Part shown: positions 35,037 through 42,383 of the stretch, one piece after another | How the letters are laid out: every line of letters begins with the position of its first letter | How positions within the stretch are numbered: position 1 is the first letter of the stretch | Origin: Bacillus sp. CHD6a | GTDB lineage: Bacteria; Bacillota; Bacilli; Bacillales; Bacillaceae_I | Assembly (NCBI RefSeq): GCF_001293645.1 | Contig: NZ_LBMD01000001.1 | Span: 372,001-436,000 of the forward strand | Length of the DNA stretch: 64,000 bases | Direction: 5' to 3' | The notes under the pieces: model-generated | Seen by the model: the letters and a program-made list of their open reading frames with translations, nothing else | The model's database searches: none | What the model was told of the DNA's origin: nothing | Made by a program: the position numbers and the translations under genes

Positions 35037-35669
35037 ATGTATGTACCTAAGCAATTTAGAAAAGAAGAAACAAACGAAATTATCCAATTTATCCGAGCAA
35101 ACAGTTTCGGAGTATTATTCTCCCAGCATGATGGAGTTCCCACTGCTACCCATTTACCATTCATCCTATCTACTGAAGAGGACGGCAGCATCACGTTACT
35201 TTCGCATATGGCAAAAGCAAATCCCCAATGGAAAACACTGGACTCAAAAGATGCACTAATAGTATTTAACGGACCTCATGCCTATATATCTGCTTCATGG
35301 TATGAAGAAGATAATTCTGTTTCCACTTGGAATTATGTGAGTGCACATGCGCATGGGAAAGTAGAAGTGATACAAGAGGACCAGACCTTACTACATATCT
35401 TGAAAGAAGCAACAGACTTTTATGAAAAAGAGCTGGAGGTACCTTGGCGATTGGAAGAAAACCTCGAAACAGTCAAAAGCATGTTAAATGGAATTGTTGG
35501 ATTGAGAATAAGTGTTGAAAACCTTCAAGGCAAATGGAAACTAAACCAACATCATTCAATCGAACGAAAAGAACGTGTCATCGAACAACTGAAAAAACAA
35601 TCACAATATGATTCTAAAGAAATTGCTAAATTAATGGAATTAGAGTTACAAAGAAGTAAAAAGGGATGA
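35037..35669 (+). CDS. PaiB-like FMN-binding negative regulator family protein
   Basis: A 210-aa protein of the PaiB family (FMN-binding split-barrel fold). MYVPKQFRKEE is the usual start, with TATHLPFIL, LLSHMAKANPQWK and VFNGPHAYISASWYEE, and VSTWNYVSAHAHGKVEV further on. B. subtilis PaiB was described as a regulator of degradative enzymes and sporulation with PaiA; here no paiA partner is adjacent. AAGGAGC precedes the ATG. Whether it binds DNA is unclear; flavin or heme binding is equally plausible. Confidence 0.88.
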   Translation: MYVPKQFRKEETNEIIQFIRANSFGVLFSQHDGVPTATHLPFILSTEEDGSITLLSHMAKANPQWKTLDSKDALIVFNGPHAYISASWYEEDNSVSTWNYVSAHAHGKVEVIQEDQTLLHILKEATDFYEKELEVPWRLEENLETVKSMLNGIVGLRISVENLQGKWKLNQHHSIERKERVIEQLKKQSQYDSKEIAKLMELELQRSKKG

Positions 35670-35696
35670 TCTAAACTCAGGTCATCCCTTTTGTTT
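35656..35696 (+). terminator. Terminator of the PaiB-like gene
   Basis: AAGGGATGA and TCATCCCTT form a perfect 9-bp stem followed by TTGTTTTG; the first arm overlaps the stop codon. Confidence 0.85.
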
Positions 35697-35724
35697 TGAG
35701 AATTTTCTACTATAAACTTTACCT

Positions 35725-35935
35725 GAAGGGTATCGACCTTAACTCATCTCCCTTAGGAGTTTTCGTCATTGGCTCCAATACAAAGCTAGAAATTACATTA
35801 AAGAGGACGCTCCTAATTACCTAATTTAGAGAACAATTCATCACCTTTAGTTGAATGAAGCTACCTTGGTGATTGGAGTGGAAGGCGCGAAGACGCCCGC
35901 AGGCAAGCGAAGCGCCTGGAACGGAAATCAACTGT
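35725..35935. repeat. Dispersed palindromic repeat: 3' fragment and an inverted copy
   Basis: A 3'-end fragment (about 35735-35790: CTCATCTCCCTTAGGAGTTT then GGCTCCAATACAAAGCTAG) is followed by a short inverted copy (about 35865-35935: GTGATTGGAGTGGAAGGCGC and GCAAGCGAAGCGCCTGGAAC). Confidence 0.75.
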
Positions 35936-35993
35936 GGCTTATACTTTTTTTTGAGAAAGCCACTATTGATGAGTTGGCTTTTTTGATGGTTAT

Positions 35994-36746
35994 TTATCTT
36001 AATCTGATAAGCTGCTTTCTATTGTTAAACAGTGTTGGGTAAGACAATAATCCAAGCATGATGCTTGTGACAGAAGCTGTCGTCAGTAATAAGAATACGA
36101 TAAGCAGTTGAAATTGTACCGCCTGAATAGGACTGGCTCCAGCGATAATCTGCCCGCTCATCATTCCTGGCAGCTGCACAAGTCCGATCGTCTTCTGACT
36201 TTCAATTGTTGGAATCATACTCGCTTTAATTGCCTGCATCAATTGGGTATGTATGGCCTGTTTGGGTGTCCCGCCAAGGGTAAGGATCAGATCGATTTCA
36301 TCCTCCCTTGCTTCAATCTCGGATAAAAATCTATTAAGAAAAAGAATGCCGAGTACCATAGAGTTACCGATAATCATGCCGCTTATCGGAATAATATACT
36401 GTGCAGTTGCAGGAATAATATTGAAACCAATCAAGATTCCTTGTGTCAATACTTCAATGAAAATGAATGTTACTGCCACCTTCCAAGTGATCCCTTTAAT
36501 TGAGGTCTTCTTTCTTGCAACATTTTGAACGGCTGCCCCAATGATCACGAGTACCATTAAAATGATAAAAGTATATCCTTCCGACTCAAACACAAATGTT
36601 AACAGGTAACCGACGATTAATAGCTGTATAACAGACCTGATTACAGCAACTATCGTATCTTTTTCAAGTCCAAGACGAAATGTTTTAGAAAGTACGATAG
36701 GTATTAGGACAAAAATGAGGGCAATAGCGAGCGTAAAGACGTTCAT
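35994..36746 (-). CDS. fetB: ABC transporter permease, FetB/UPF0014 family
   Basis: A 250-aa polytopic protein with about seven helices from the FetB (YjkA) family, linked to iron export and oxidative stress resistance in E. coli. Landmarks: LGLEKDTIVAVIRSVIQLLIVGY, ISGMIIGNSMVLG and LPGMMSGQIIAGASPIQAV. I chose the ATG at 36746 (MNVFTLAIALIFVL) because AGGGGGA lies upstream; it overlaps the ATPase stop by 4 bp. The substrate here is inferred from the family only. Confidence 0.9.
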   Translation of the reverse strand: MNVFTLAIALIFVLIPIVLSKTFRLGLEKDTIVAVIRSVIQLLIVGYLLTFVFESEGYTFIILMVLVIIGAAVQNVARKKTSIKGITWKVAVTFIFIEVLTQGILIGFNIIPATAQYIIPISGMIIGNSMVLGILFLNRFLSEIEAREDEIDLILTLGGTPKQAIHTQLMQAIKASMIPTIESQKTIGLVQLPGMMSGQIIAGASPIQAVQFQLLIVFLLLTTASVTSIMLGLLSYPTLFNNRKQLIRLR

Positions 36747-37462
36747 TTCAGTTCCCCCTTTAGAAATGCTTGGACACGATTGTTCGTTGAGTTTTGTATC
36801 TCCTTGCTTTTCCCCGCTTCTAATAGTTCTCCATCCATTAAGACCCATGTATAGGTTCCCACAGTTAAAGCCTGATTTAAATTATGTGTGATCCAAATAA
36901 TAGTTGTGCCATACTTTTTGCTTACTCTTTGAATTAATTCATTGATTTCCTTTTGGGAAGTTTGATCCAAGGAAGAAGTTATTTCATCCAACAGTAACAC
37001 TCTTGGACGATTAACAAGTGTTCTTGCAATCGACAATTTTTGTCTCTGTCCACCTGATAGATCTTTTACATGTTGATGCAAATGGCTGTCATCTAGACCT
37101 ACTACATTTAATAGGTTAATTGCCTCTTGCGCATCAAGAGATCGTTCTTGGAGCCGCAAAGGTAAGGATAGGTTTTCGAATACATCTCCTTCAACCATTG
37201 GAGCACTCTGAAGGGCAATACCAATCTGCTTACGAAGCTCTGTTGGTTCGTAGTCAGTCAGCTCTTTACCATCTATTATTATGTCACCCGATGTAGGAGT
37301 CAGAAGACCGTTAAACATCTTCAACAAAGTTGTCTTACCTGCTCCAGATGGTCCGACAAAGGTAGTGATTTCTCCTTCTGTAATGACTCCAGTAATTCCT
37401 TTGAGAATAAGTTTACCATCTGTCTTGTACTGAACGTTCTTTAACCGTATAGCCTCCTGCAA
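36743..37462 (-). CDS. fetA: ABC transporter ATPase, FetA family
   Basis: A 239-aa ABC ATPase paired with the FetB-like permease. Walker A GPSGAGKTT, signature LSGGQRQKLSIAR, Walker B VLLLDEITSSLD. The Glu-Ile-Thr after the Walker B Asp is a known feature of FetA/YjkB. I chose the TTG at 37462 because GGGAGGG lies 6 bases upstream; the frame from 37477 includes that site. A perfect 14-bp palindrome (37485-37498) overlaps the likely promoter or leader. Confidence 0.9.
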   Translation of the reverse strand: MQEAIRLKNVQYKTDGKLILKGITGVITEGEITTFVGPSGAGKTTLLKMFNGLLTPTSGDIIIDGKELTDYEPTELRKQIGIALQSAPMVEGDVFENLSLPLRLQERSLDAQEAINLLNVVGLDDSHLHQHVKDLSGGQRQKLSIARTLVNRPRVLLLDEITSSLDQTSQKEINELIQRVSKKYGTTIIWITHNLNQALTVGTYTWVLMDGELLEAGKSKEIQNSTNNRVQAFLKGELK

Positions 37463-37484
37463 AAGTAGCCCTCCCATCCTATTA

Positions 37485-37498
37485 ATAGTACATACTAT
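37485..37498. promoter_or_regulatory. Palindrome at the fetAB promoter
   Basis: ATAGTACATACTAT is a perfect 6-2-6 inverted repeat, ending 9 bases before the GGGAGGG ribosome binding site. TATAGT on the minus strand could be the -10 box, so a repressor could act here. Confidence 0.45.
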
Positions 37499-37516
37499 AC
37501 CCTTTGTTTCATAAAA

Positions 37517-37558
37517 AAATAAGGCCGAGCTTCTAACACTCGACCTTAAAGATATTAA
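37517..37558 (-). terminator. Terminator of topB
   Basis: On the minus strand AAGGTCGAG and CTCGGCCTT pair (one G-U) and are followed by a T run. Confidence 0.85.
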
Positions 37559-37563
37559 GAAAC

Positions 37564-39735
37564 CTAAAATACAAATTGTAATTTATCTTCTTTCCATTCT
37601 AAAGAAGCATTAAATACCTTTTCTCCTTTTTTGAACCCCTTAATCTCTGCTGTTCTCCCTTCAGTTAATAGTTTTTTTGCATTGGAAGCAGAGATAGTTT
37701 TTCCGAGTATTTTTTTTGAAATGGTGAAATTGCACTTATTTGAATTGTAGTTTGAACATCCGTAAAATGATCCCTTGTCCACTACATCTCCGTTGCATTT
37801 TTTACACGTACCCACCTTTGTGCCGACACCTGTAGAACTTCTGCCCCTGCGCTTTCCTTTGGAGTATTTGAATTCACTTATATCCATTCCTTCAAATGAC
37901 CATTGTCCGCTTTCATTTTTTGCATCCTCTATCAATTTTATCGACAGCTTTTTTGCCTGTTCCATGAATTCTTCTGGTGATGCTGTTCCTTGACCTATTT
38001 CATGCAAACGCTGCTCCCACTTGGCAGTCATTTCAGGGCTTGCTAGAATACTTGATCCAATAGACCTAATTAGGAGCTTTCCTTTATTAGTAGCGAATAC
38101 TTGGTTTCGTTTCACATCAATATATTTTCTGTCTTTTAACACACCGATTATCCCAGCACGGGTCGCTTCTGTACCGAGGCCCTCCGTTTTATTAAGGACT
38201 TTAGTGAGCTCACCGTCTTCTAGGTGTTTTCCAGCCGTTTTCATCACTGTTATGAGTTGACCTTCTGTATAACGTTTAGGAGGCTGGGTCTTTCCTTCTT
38301 TTACTTTCACATCATGTACATGTCCAGTTTCTCCATTTGCAAGGGATGGGAGGTCTTGTTCATCTTCATCTGCTTCCTTTTCTTTTTTGTTACCATAAAT
38401 GACCGTTCGCCAGCCTGCCTGAATTTCTTCTTTTCCTTTGGAGACAAATGTGGCACGTCCATCTACCAATGTATGTATCGTTGTGTAGTCAAAAATAGCT
38501 TTATCGTAGTGAGCAGCAATGAGCCGTTTTACAATAAGTGAATATATTTTCTCTTCATCTGGAGACATTTTAGAAGGGTCCGTCACCTGCTCGGTTGGAA
38601 TGATGGCATAGTGATCTGTCACCTTTTTCTCATTTACTACCCTTTTATTATTCATGACAGATGAAAATGGAAGTGGAAAATAATCCTTAAATTCTTTAAA
38701 TCCGCTCAATTTTTGCAAAGTTTCAGGAAACATCCCTGCCTCTTCTTTTGTAACAAAGCTTGAATCAGATCGTGGGTAGGATATAATTCCTTTAACATAA
38801 AGCTTTTGTGCAACCTCTAATGTTTTTTGTGGAGAGAACTTATAGAGACTGTTGGCAGTAGCTTGCAGAGAGGATAGGTTAAAAAGAAATGGCGGTTGAA
38901 ATTCTTTCCGTTCTTTCTCGATGTTTTCTATTTTTGCCTCTTTTCCTTTACAAAACTGCACAATCTTTTCGGCTAAGTTCGCATCATCCAGCCTTGATTC
39001 TTCCTCCTTATGCCATTTACCTTTATATTTCTTTCCATTCATATTAAAGGTGGCGAGTACTTCCCAAAAAGGCTTGGATACAAAGTTTTCAATTTCTATC
39101 TCTCTTTTTACAATTAAGGCAAGTGTGGGAGTTTGAACTCTCCCGGTAGAAAAAACATCGGATATCCCTTTTTGCTGCAGGAGCAGCGTATAAGCTCGCG
39201 AAGCATTCATACCAACCAGCCAGTCTGCACAAGATCTACTCAGCGCTTCATAGTACACATTTCGCGTTTCATGTTCCTCTAAAAGATTCTCAAACCCTTT
39301 TTGAACAGCCTTAGGGGTCAAAGAGGAAATCCACAAACGCTTTAACGGTTTATGACAATTGCTAACTAGAAGAATGATGCGTATAATCGCCTCTCCCTCC
39401 CGCTCTGCATCGCCTGCCATAATAACTTCTGTCACTTCAGGATGATGAACTAATTTTTTGACGGTTTGGAATTGCTTCCATTTGGATTTGGTTACTTTGT
39501 GTTGGAATTTTTCGGGTATGATTGGGAGAGTTTGCAGGGACCAGCGCTTCCACGCCTTATCGTATTCTTCCGGAGACAATAGTTCACAAAGATGTCCAAC
39601 AGCCCATGTAAGTAAGGCACCTTTAGGGAACATAGGTTGGGGGGGAATCTCTACATAGCCATCCTTTTTCTTGTAGGAAAATGGAGCAGCAAGCTTTAAT
39701 CCTTGATCTGGCTTTTCGGCGATTATTAATTTCAC
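37564..39735 (-). CDS. topB: DNA topoisomerase III
   Basis: A 723-aa type IA topoisomerase acting on single-stranded regions and decatenating replication intermediates. Residues 1-150 form the TOPRIM domain (KLIIAEKPDQG, EVIMAGDAEREGEAIIR). The catalytic Tyr is in GIISYPRSDSSF. A C-terminal Cys4 zinc region (CKKCNGDVVDKGSFYGCSNY) follows. I chose GTG at 39735 so that the protein opens with KLIIAEKP, as usual for TopB; the longer frame from 39747 adds four residues. Confidence 0.95.
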   Translation of the reverse strand: MKLIIAEKPDQGLKLAAPFSYKKKDGYVEIPPQPMFPKGALLTWAVGHLCELLSPEEYDKAWKRWSLQTLPIIPEKFQHKVTKSKWKQFQTVKKLVHHPEVTEVIMAGDAEREGEAIIRIILLVSNCHKPLKRLWISSLTPKAVQKGFENLLEEHETRNVYYEALSRSCADWLVGMNASRAYTLLLQQKGISDVFSTGRVQTPTLALIVKREIEIENFVSKPFWEVLATFNMNGKKYKGKWHKEEESRLDDANLAEKIVQFCKGKEAKIENIEKERKEFQPPFLFNLSSLQATANSLYKFSPQKTLEVAQKLYVKGIISYPRSDSSFVTKEEAGMFPETLQKLSGFKEFKDYFPLPFSSVMNNKRVVNEKKVTDHYAIIPTEQVTDPSKMSPDEEKIYSLIVKRLIAAHYDKAIFDYTTIHTLVDGRATFVSKGKEEIQAGWRTVIYGNKKEKEADEDEQDLPSLANGETGHVHDVKVKEGKTQPPKRYTEGQLITVMKTAGKHLEDGELTKVLNKTEGLGTEATRAGIIGVLKDRKYIDVKRNQVFATNKGKLLIRSIGSSILASPEMTAKWEQRLHEIGQGTASPEEFMEQAKKLSIKLIEDAKNESGQWSFEGMDISEFKYSKGKRRGRSSTGVGTKVGTCKKCNGDVVDKGSFYGCSNYNSNKCNFTISKKILGKTISASNAKKLLTEGRTAEIKGFKKGEKVFNASLEWKEDKLQFVF

Positions 39736-39766
39736 TACATCTTCCACTCCACTCTATAAAAATAAA

Positions 39767-39808
39767 TGTAGGAAAAGAGTGTGGCTTCCCTTCTCTTTTC
39801 CTACATTA
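39767..39808 (-). terminator. Terminator of the 81-aa gene
   Basis: GTAGGAAAAGAG and CTCTTTTCCTAC form a perfect 12-bp stem, with ATTTATTTTTAT following on the minus strand. Confidence 0.75.
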
Positions 39809-39838
39809 ATTATAAAAGCAAAACATTTGTTTGTATAG

Positions 39839-40084
39839 TTACACGGTCACAATATTTTTTTGTGGCACTATGTTCTGGACGGTAATTAACGGATAGGCAC
39901 TGTTTTGAGTTTCTCCAATAATAAGGTATTCACCAACTTGTAGTGCGAATGTATCCATAAAATATATCTCATCTAAAGATTTGCCCAAGCTGCTGTAGAT
40001 AGTATCCTCATCTAAAGAGTATAAACGAAGATTTGTTTTAATACGTAAAATCATTTCCCTACCTTCAAATTTTGTTCGCAGCAT
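39839..40084 (-). CDS. Small protein of unknown function
   Basis: An 81-aa soluble protein (begins MLRTKFEGREMILRIKTNLR). It is rich in beta-type residues, with short strands (FALQVGEYLIIG, SAYPLITVQNIV). I do not recognise a family. AAGGAGGG lies 7 bases before the ATG, so translation is likely strong. Single gene with its own terminator, upstream of topB. Confidence 0.7.
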   Translation of the reverse strand: MLRTKFEGREMILRIKTNLRLYSLDEDTIYSSLGKSLDEIYFMDTFALQVGEYLIIGETQNSAYPLITVQNIVPQKNIVTV

Positions 40085-40281
40085 AGCTTATCCCTCCTTA
40101 CCCTATATATATGAAAGGAAAAGGAAAATAAAACAGGTACAAAGTTTGAAACCTTGACTCTAATAGAGGAAATATTGTATATTGAAGTTGTCATTTAACC
40201 GCTTTCTTCTCTGATGGAAATTGGTTATGATAATACTATTTCACGGCACATTGTGCGCTATTTTTAGGAGGAAAAAGAACA

Positions 40282-40482
40282 ATGCAAAACGGTAAAGTAA
40301 AATGGTTCAACAACGAAAAAGGTTTCGGATTTATCGAAGTAGAAGGTGGAGATGACGTATTCGTACATTTCTCTGCAATTACTGGTGAGGGTTTCAAATC
40401 CTTAGAAGAAGGCCAAGAAGTTTCTTTTGAAATCGTTGAAGGAAACCGCGGACCACAAGCTGCTAACGTTTCAAAACTTTAA
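40282..40482 (+). CDS. cspD: Cold-shock protein
   Basis: A 66-aa cold-shock domain protein, an RNA chaperone binding single-stranded nucleic acid. It has both RNP motifs (KGFGFIEV and VFVHFSAI) and starts [15 protein letters not shown]. The leader before the AGGAGG is about 60 bases or more from the likely -10 (TATGAT at 40226-40231), as expected for csp genes whose leaders control expression at low temperature. CspD is the name used for the copy near ugtP in B. subtilis; CspB/CspC naming cannot be excluded. Confidence 0.93.
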   Translation: MQNGKVKWFNNEKGFGFIEVEGGDDVFVHFSAITGEGFKSLEEGQEVSFEIVEGNRGPQAANVSKL

Positions 40483-40506
40483 TCTATAGTTGTAAAACAT
40501 ATATGT

Positions 40507-40547
40507 AAAGGGAGAGACCATCATTTAAATGATGGTCTTTTTCGTTT
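40507..40547 (+). terminator. Terminator of cspD
   Basis: AGACCATCATTT and AAATGATGGTCT form a perfect 12-bp palindromic stem, followed by a T run. Confidence 0.9.
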
Positions 40548-40603
40548 TAGTGAATATCTTTGGCCTCTTTTACTTATTCTAAACTAAGAAGGAGGCTGTA
40601 ATA

Positions 40604-40885
40604 ATGGATAAACAACAATATAATAACAATATGGAATTGCACACAGGATATAATGATTTGGCTCAAGTTCAGGTATCCATCCAATCTGCAGAAAAAATGG
40701 TGGGGTCGGCTACTATGAGTCTGGATCCAGAAGCTATGGATCATGCAGAAAGAGCCATTTCAAACGCTAGATCTCTACTTAACGATGCAAAAAGCGCAGG
40801 AACAGGGTTAGATACAGATTTTCTTCAAAATTGTGAGTTATCCCTTTCTCAATGCGAACATCAGCTTTCTGAAGCACGAAAATAA
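40604..40885 (+). CDS. DUF2564-like small helical protein
   Basis: A 93-aa soluble, helical protein with no signal peptide. Blocks include DLAQVQVSIQSAEKMVGSAT, MDHAERAISNARSLLNDAKS and CELSLSQCEHQLSEAR. Its pattern fits DUF2564, a Bacillaceae-only family of unknown function. AAGGAGG precedes the ATG and a short terminator follows directly. Confidence 0.8.
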   Translation: MDKQQYNNNMELHTGYNDLAQVQVSIQSAEKMVGSATMSLDPEAMDHAERAISNARSLLNDAKSAGTGLDTDFLQNCELSLSQCEHQLSEARK

Positions 40886-40910
40886 CCGCCTAAACGGGCG
40901 GTTTTTTAGT
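40886..40910 (+). terminator. Terminator after the DUF2564 gene
   Basis: CCGCC and GGCGG around a 6-base loop, followed by six T. Confidence 0.85.
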
Positions 40911-40941
40911 TCGACAAAAAACCAGTCAGCGAAGCGTTGAA

Positions 40942-41130
40942 TTACTTACGCTCCACTAACTGGTCTCCTAATTTCTTGATTTCAGCACCTACTGTACATT
41001 CGTTGATACAAAATGCTTGAGCATGTGTCTTGCCATAGTCTTTCCGCAACGTCTGCTTCACCAGGCATTCCGTACAATAAGTATCTAAAATTTCACCAAC
41101 TTCCAAAAGTATCTTTTTTCGATTCATCAT
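40942..41130 (-). CDS. ypeQ: Zinc-finger domain protein (YpeQ-like)
   Basis: A 62-aa protein with a compact Cys pattern: TYCTECLVKQ, then HAQAFCINECTVGAEIKKLG. This matches the zf-C2HCIx2C-type family and B. subtilis YpeQ. It follows ypeP by 23 bp on the same strand, as in B. subtilis. Probably a metal-binding miniprotein; no function is known. Confidence 0.85.
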   Translation of the reverse strand: MMNRKKILLEVGEILDTYCTECLVKQTLRKDYGKTHAQAFCINECTVGAEIKKLGDQLVERK

Positions 41131-41153
41131 TGTTTATTGTCACTCCTATATAT

Positions 41154-41807
41154 TCACAGTTGCAATTTACTTTCTATTGGCGTTCCTTCTAGTGCTTGTT
41201 TGGCCAGCTGATGAGCCTCGGTATTATCTTTCCTTGATACAGGTTCATATATTGGCCGTATCTTAAGCTCCTTCATCTTCGCTTCTATTTTATCAAGCCA
41301 TCGGTTAAAAAGTTCATCATAACACGGCCATTCTCCAGAAAGTTGATTTAATACGACAAGAGAGTCGCCCTTAAAAGTAACTTCCATTGCACGGATTTCA
41401 AGATGCTCCAATTGTTGAACCAAAAAATAAAAAGCAGCATACTCCGCTTCGTTGTTCGATTCCAATTCTTCAAGCCTTGCATTTATTCTGTATCTGTAGT
41501 CTTTTCTATTTTGATTATAATAAACCACATTTCCGATTCCCGCCAGTTTTGAGTCTCCGTCATATCCACCATCAAAGTAAGCAACAACGTCAGAAATCCC
41601 TACTTCACTCTGCTTAATCCATTTGTTTATTTCTTTCTTGGTCCATTCTGATCCATCCTCATCAAAAAAAGAAAGACGTTTGACTCTCCCTGTCTTTTCT
41701 ATATCTTCTGCAAGCCTAAGCGCCAGCCTAATATCAAGTTCATCACTTCTGAAAGTGGTCTCAATATGTTTAGGAGTGTGGTAATGCCATTCTAAGGTCA
41801 ATTTCAT
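41154..41807 (-). CDS. ypeP: RNase H-like protein (YpeP-like)
   Basis: A 217-aa protein with an N-terminal domain of about 70 residues and an RNase H fold (about 73-215). Catalytic-type acidic residues are seen in YFDGGYDGD, NNEAEYAAFY, FKGDSLVVL and SRKDNTEAHQLA, so the active site looks intact. B. subtilis YpeP is the reverse-transcriptase-like RNase H domain protein at this locus; the activity of such proteins has been doubted. It is first in an operon with ypeQ. Confidence 0.87.
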   Translation of the reverse strand: MKLTLEWHYHTPKHIETTFRSDELDIRLALRLAEDIEKTGRVKRLSFFDEDGSEWTKKEINKWIKQSEVGISDVVAYFDGGYDGDSKLAGIGNVVYYNQNRKDYRYRINARLEELESNNEAEYAAFYFLVQQLEHLEIRAMEVTFKGDSLVVLNQLSGEWPCYDELFNRWLDKIEAKMKELKIRPIYEPVSRKDNTEAHQLAKQALEGTPIESKLQL

Positions 41808-41925
41808 GATTTGGAGATCCCCTTTACTACTAAGTGATTCTTACTTATGCCCTATGGCCGGAAAAAGCATGGGCATTTTGTCTTTATTACTTTATTATTA
41901 TTGTGTATTCTTATCTTATCACAGG

Positions 41926-41941
41926 ACATATCGAAATATGT
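41926..41941. promoter_or_regulatory. Palindrome in the ypeP/ypdQ divergent region
   Basis: ACATAT-CGAA-ATATGT, a perfect 6-4-6 inverted repeat between the divergent RNase H-type genes, 35 bases upstream of ypdQ. It looks superficially like a LexA box but lacks its CGAAC-4-GTTCG spacing. The regulator is unknown. Confidence 0.35.
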
Positions 41942-41976
41942 TCGTGTAACACTTATTTAATAGGCAGGCGAATGCA

Positions 41977-42369
41977 ATGATTGAAGTATATTTTGACGGG
42001 GCAAGCGCAGGGGATCCCGGTCCATCTGGTGCTGGCATTTTTATAAAAGGCCATGGTCGTGCAGAACAATACAGTATTCCGCTCGGATTGATGTCAAATC
42101 ATGAAGCAGAGTTTCATGCGTTGATTGAAGCATTAAAAATATGTAAGAAACAAGGTTATCAAATTGTTTCTTTTCGCACCGACTCTCAGGCGGTGGAGAA
42201 TGCGATGGAAAAGCGTTTTGCCAAAAAACAGCAGTATCGCGTGTTGTTGGAGCAAGCTTTAAGCTTATCCGATCAGCTTGAGTTATTTTTCATTAAGTGG
42301 GTCCCGAGTAAAGAGAATAAGATGGCCGACGAGTTGTCGAGGAAGGCGATTCAGCTTAATAAGAAATGA
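41977..42369 (+). CDS. ypdQ: RNase HI-like protein (YpdQ-like)
   Basis: A 130-aa single-domain RNase HI fold protein. Acidic residues: IEVYFDGASAGDPGPSG, SNHEAEFHAL, RTDSQAVENAM and SKENKMADELSRKA, so the D-E-D-D set appears present. The basic protrusion of E. coli RNase HI is absent, as in archaeal-type and B. subtilis YpdQ. The ribosome binding site is weak (GGCAGGCGA). The second 52-bp tandem array starts at its stop codon. Confidence 0.88.
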   Translation: MIEVYFDGASAGDPGPSGAGIFIKGHGRAEQYSIPLGLMSNHEAEFHALIEALKICKKQGYQIVSFRTDSQAVENAMEKRFAKKQQYRVLLEQALSLSDQLELFFIKWVPSKENKMADELSRKAIQLNKK

Positions 42370-42383
42370 TAGGGTTTTCTGCT

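Noticed and set aside
41920-41945. LexA/DinR box in the ypeP/ypdQ region
   Set aside because: CGAACATATTTCG lacks the fixed CGAAC-4-GTTCG arrangement by one base; kept only as an unassigned palindrome.
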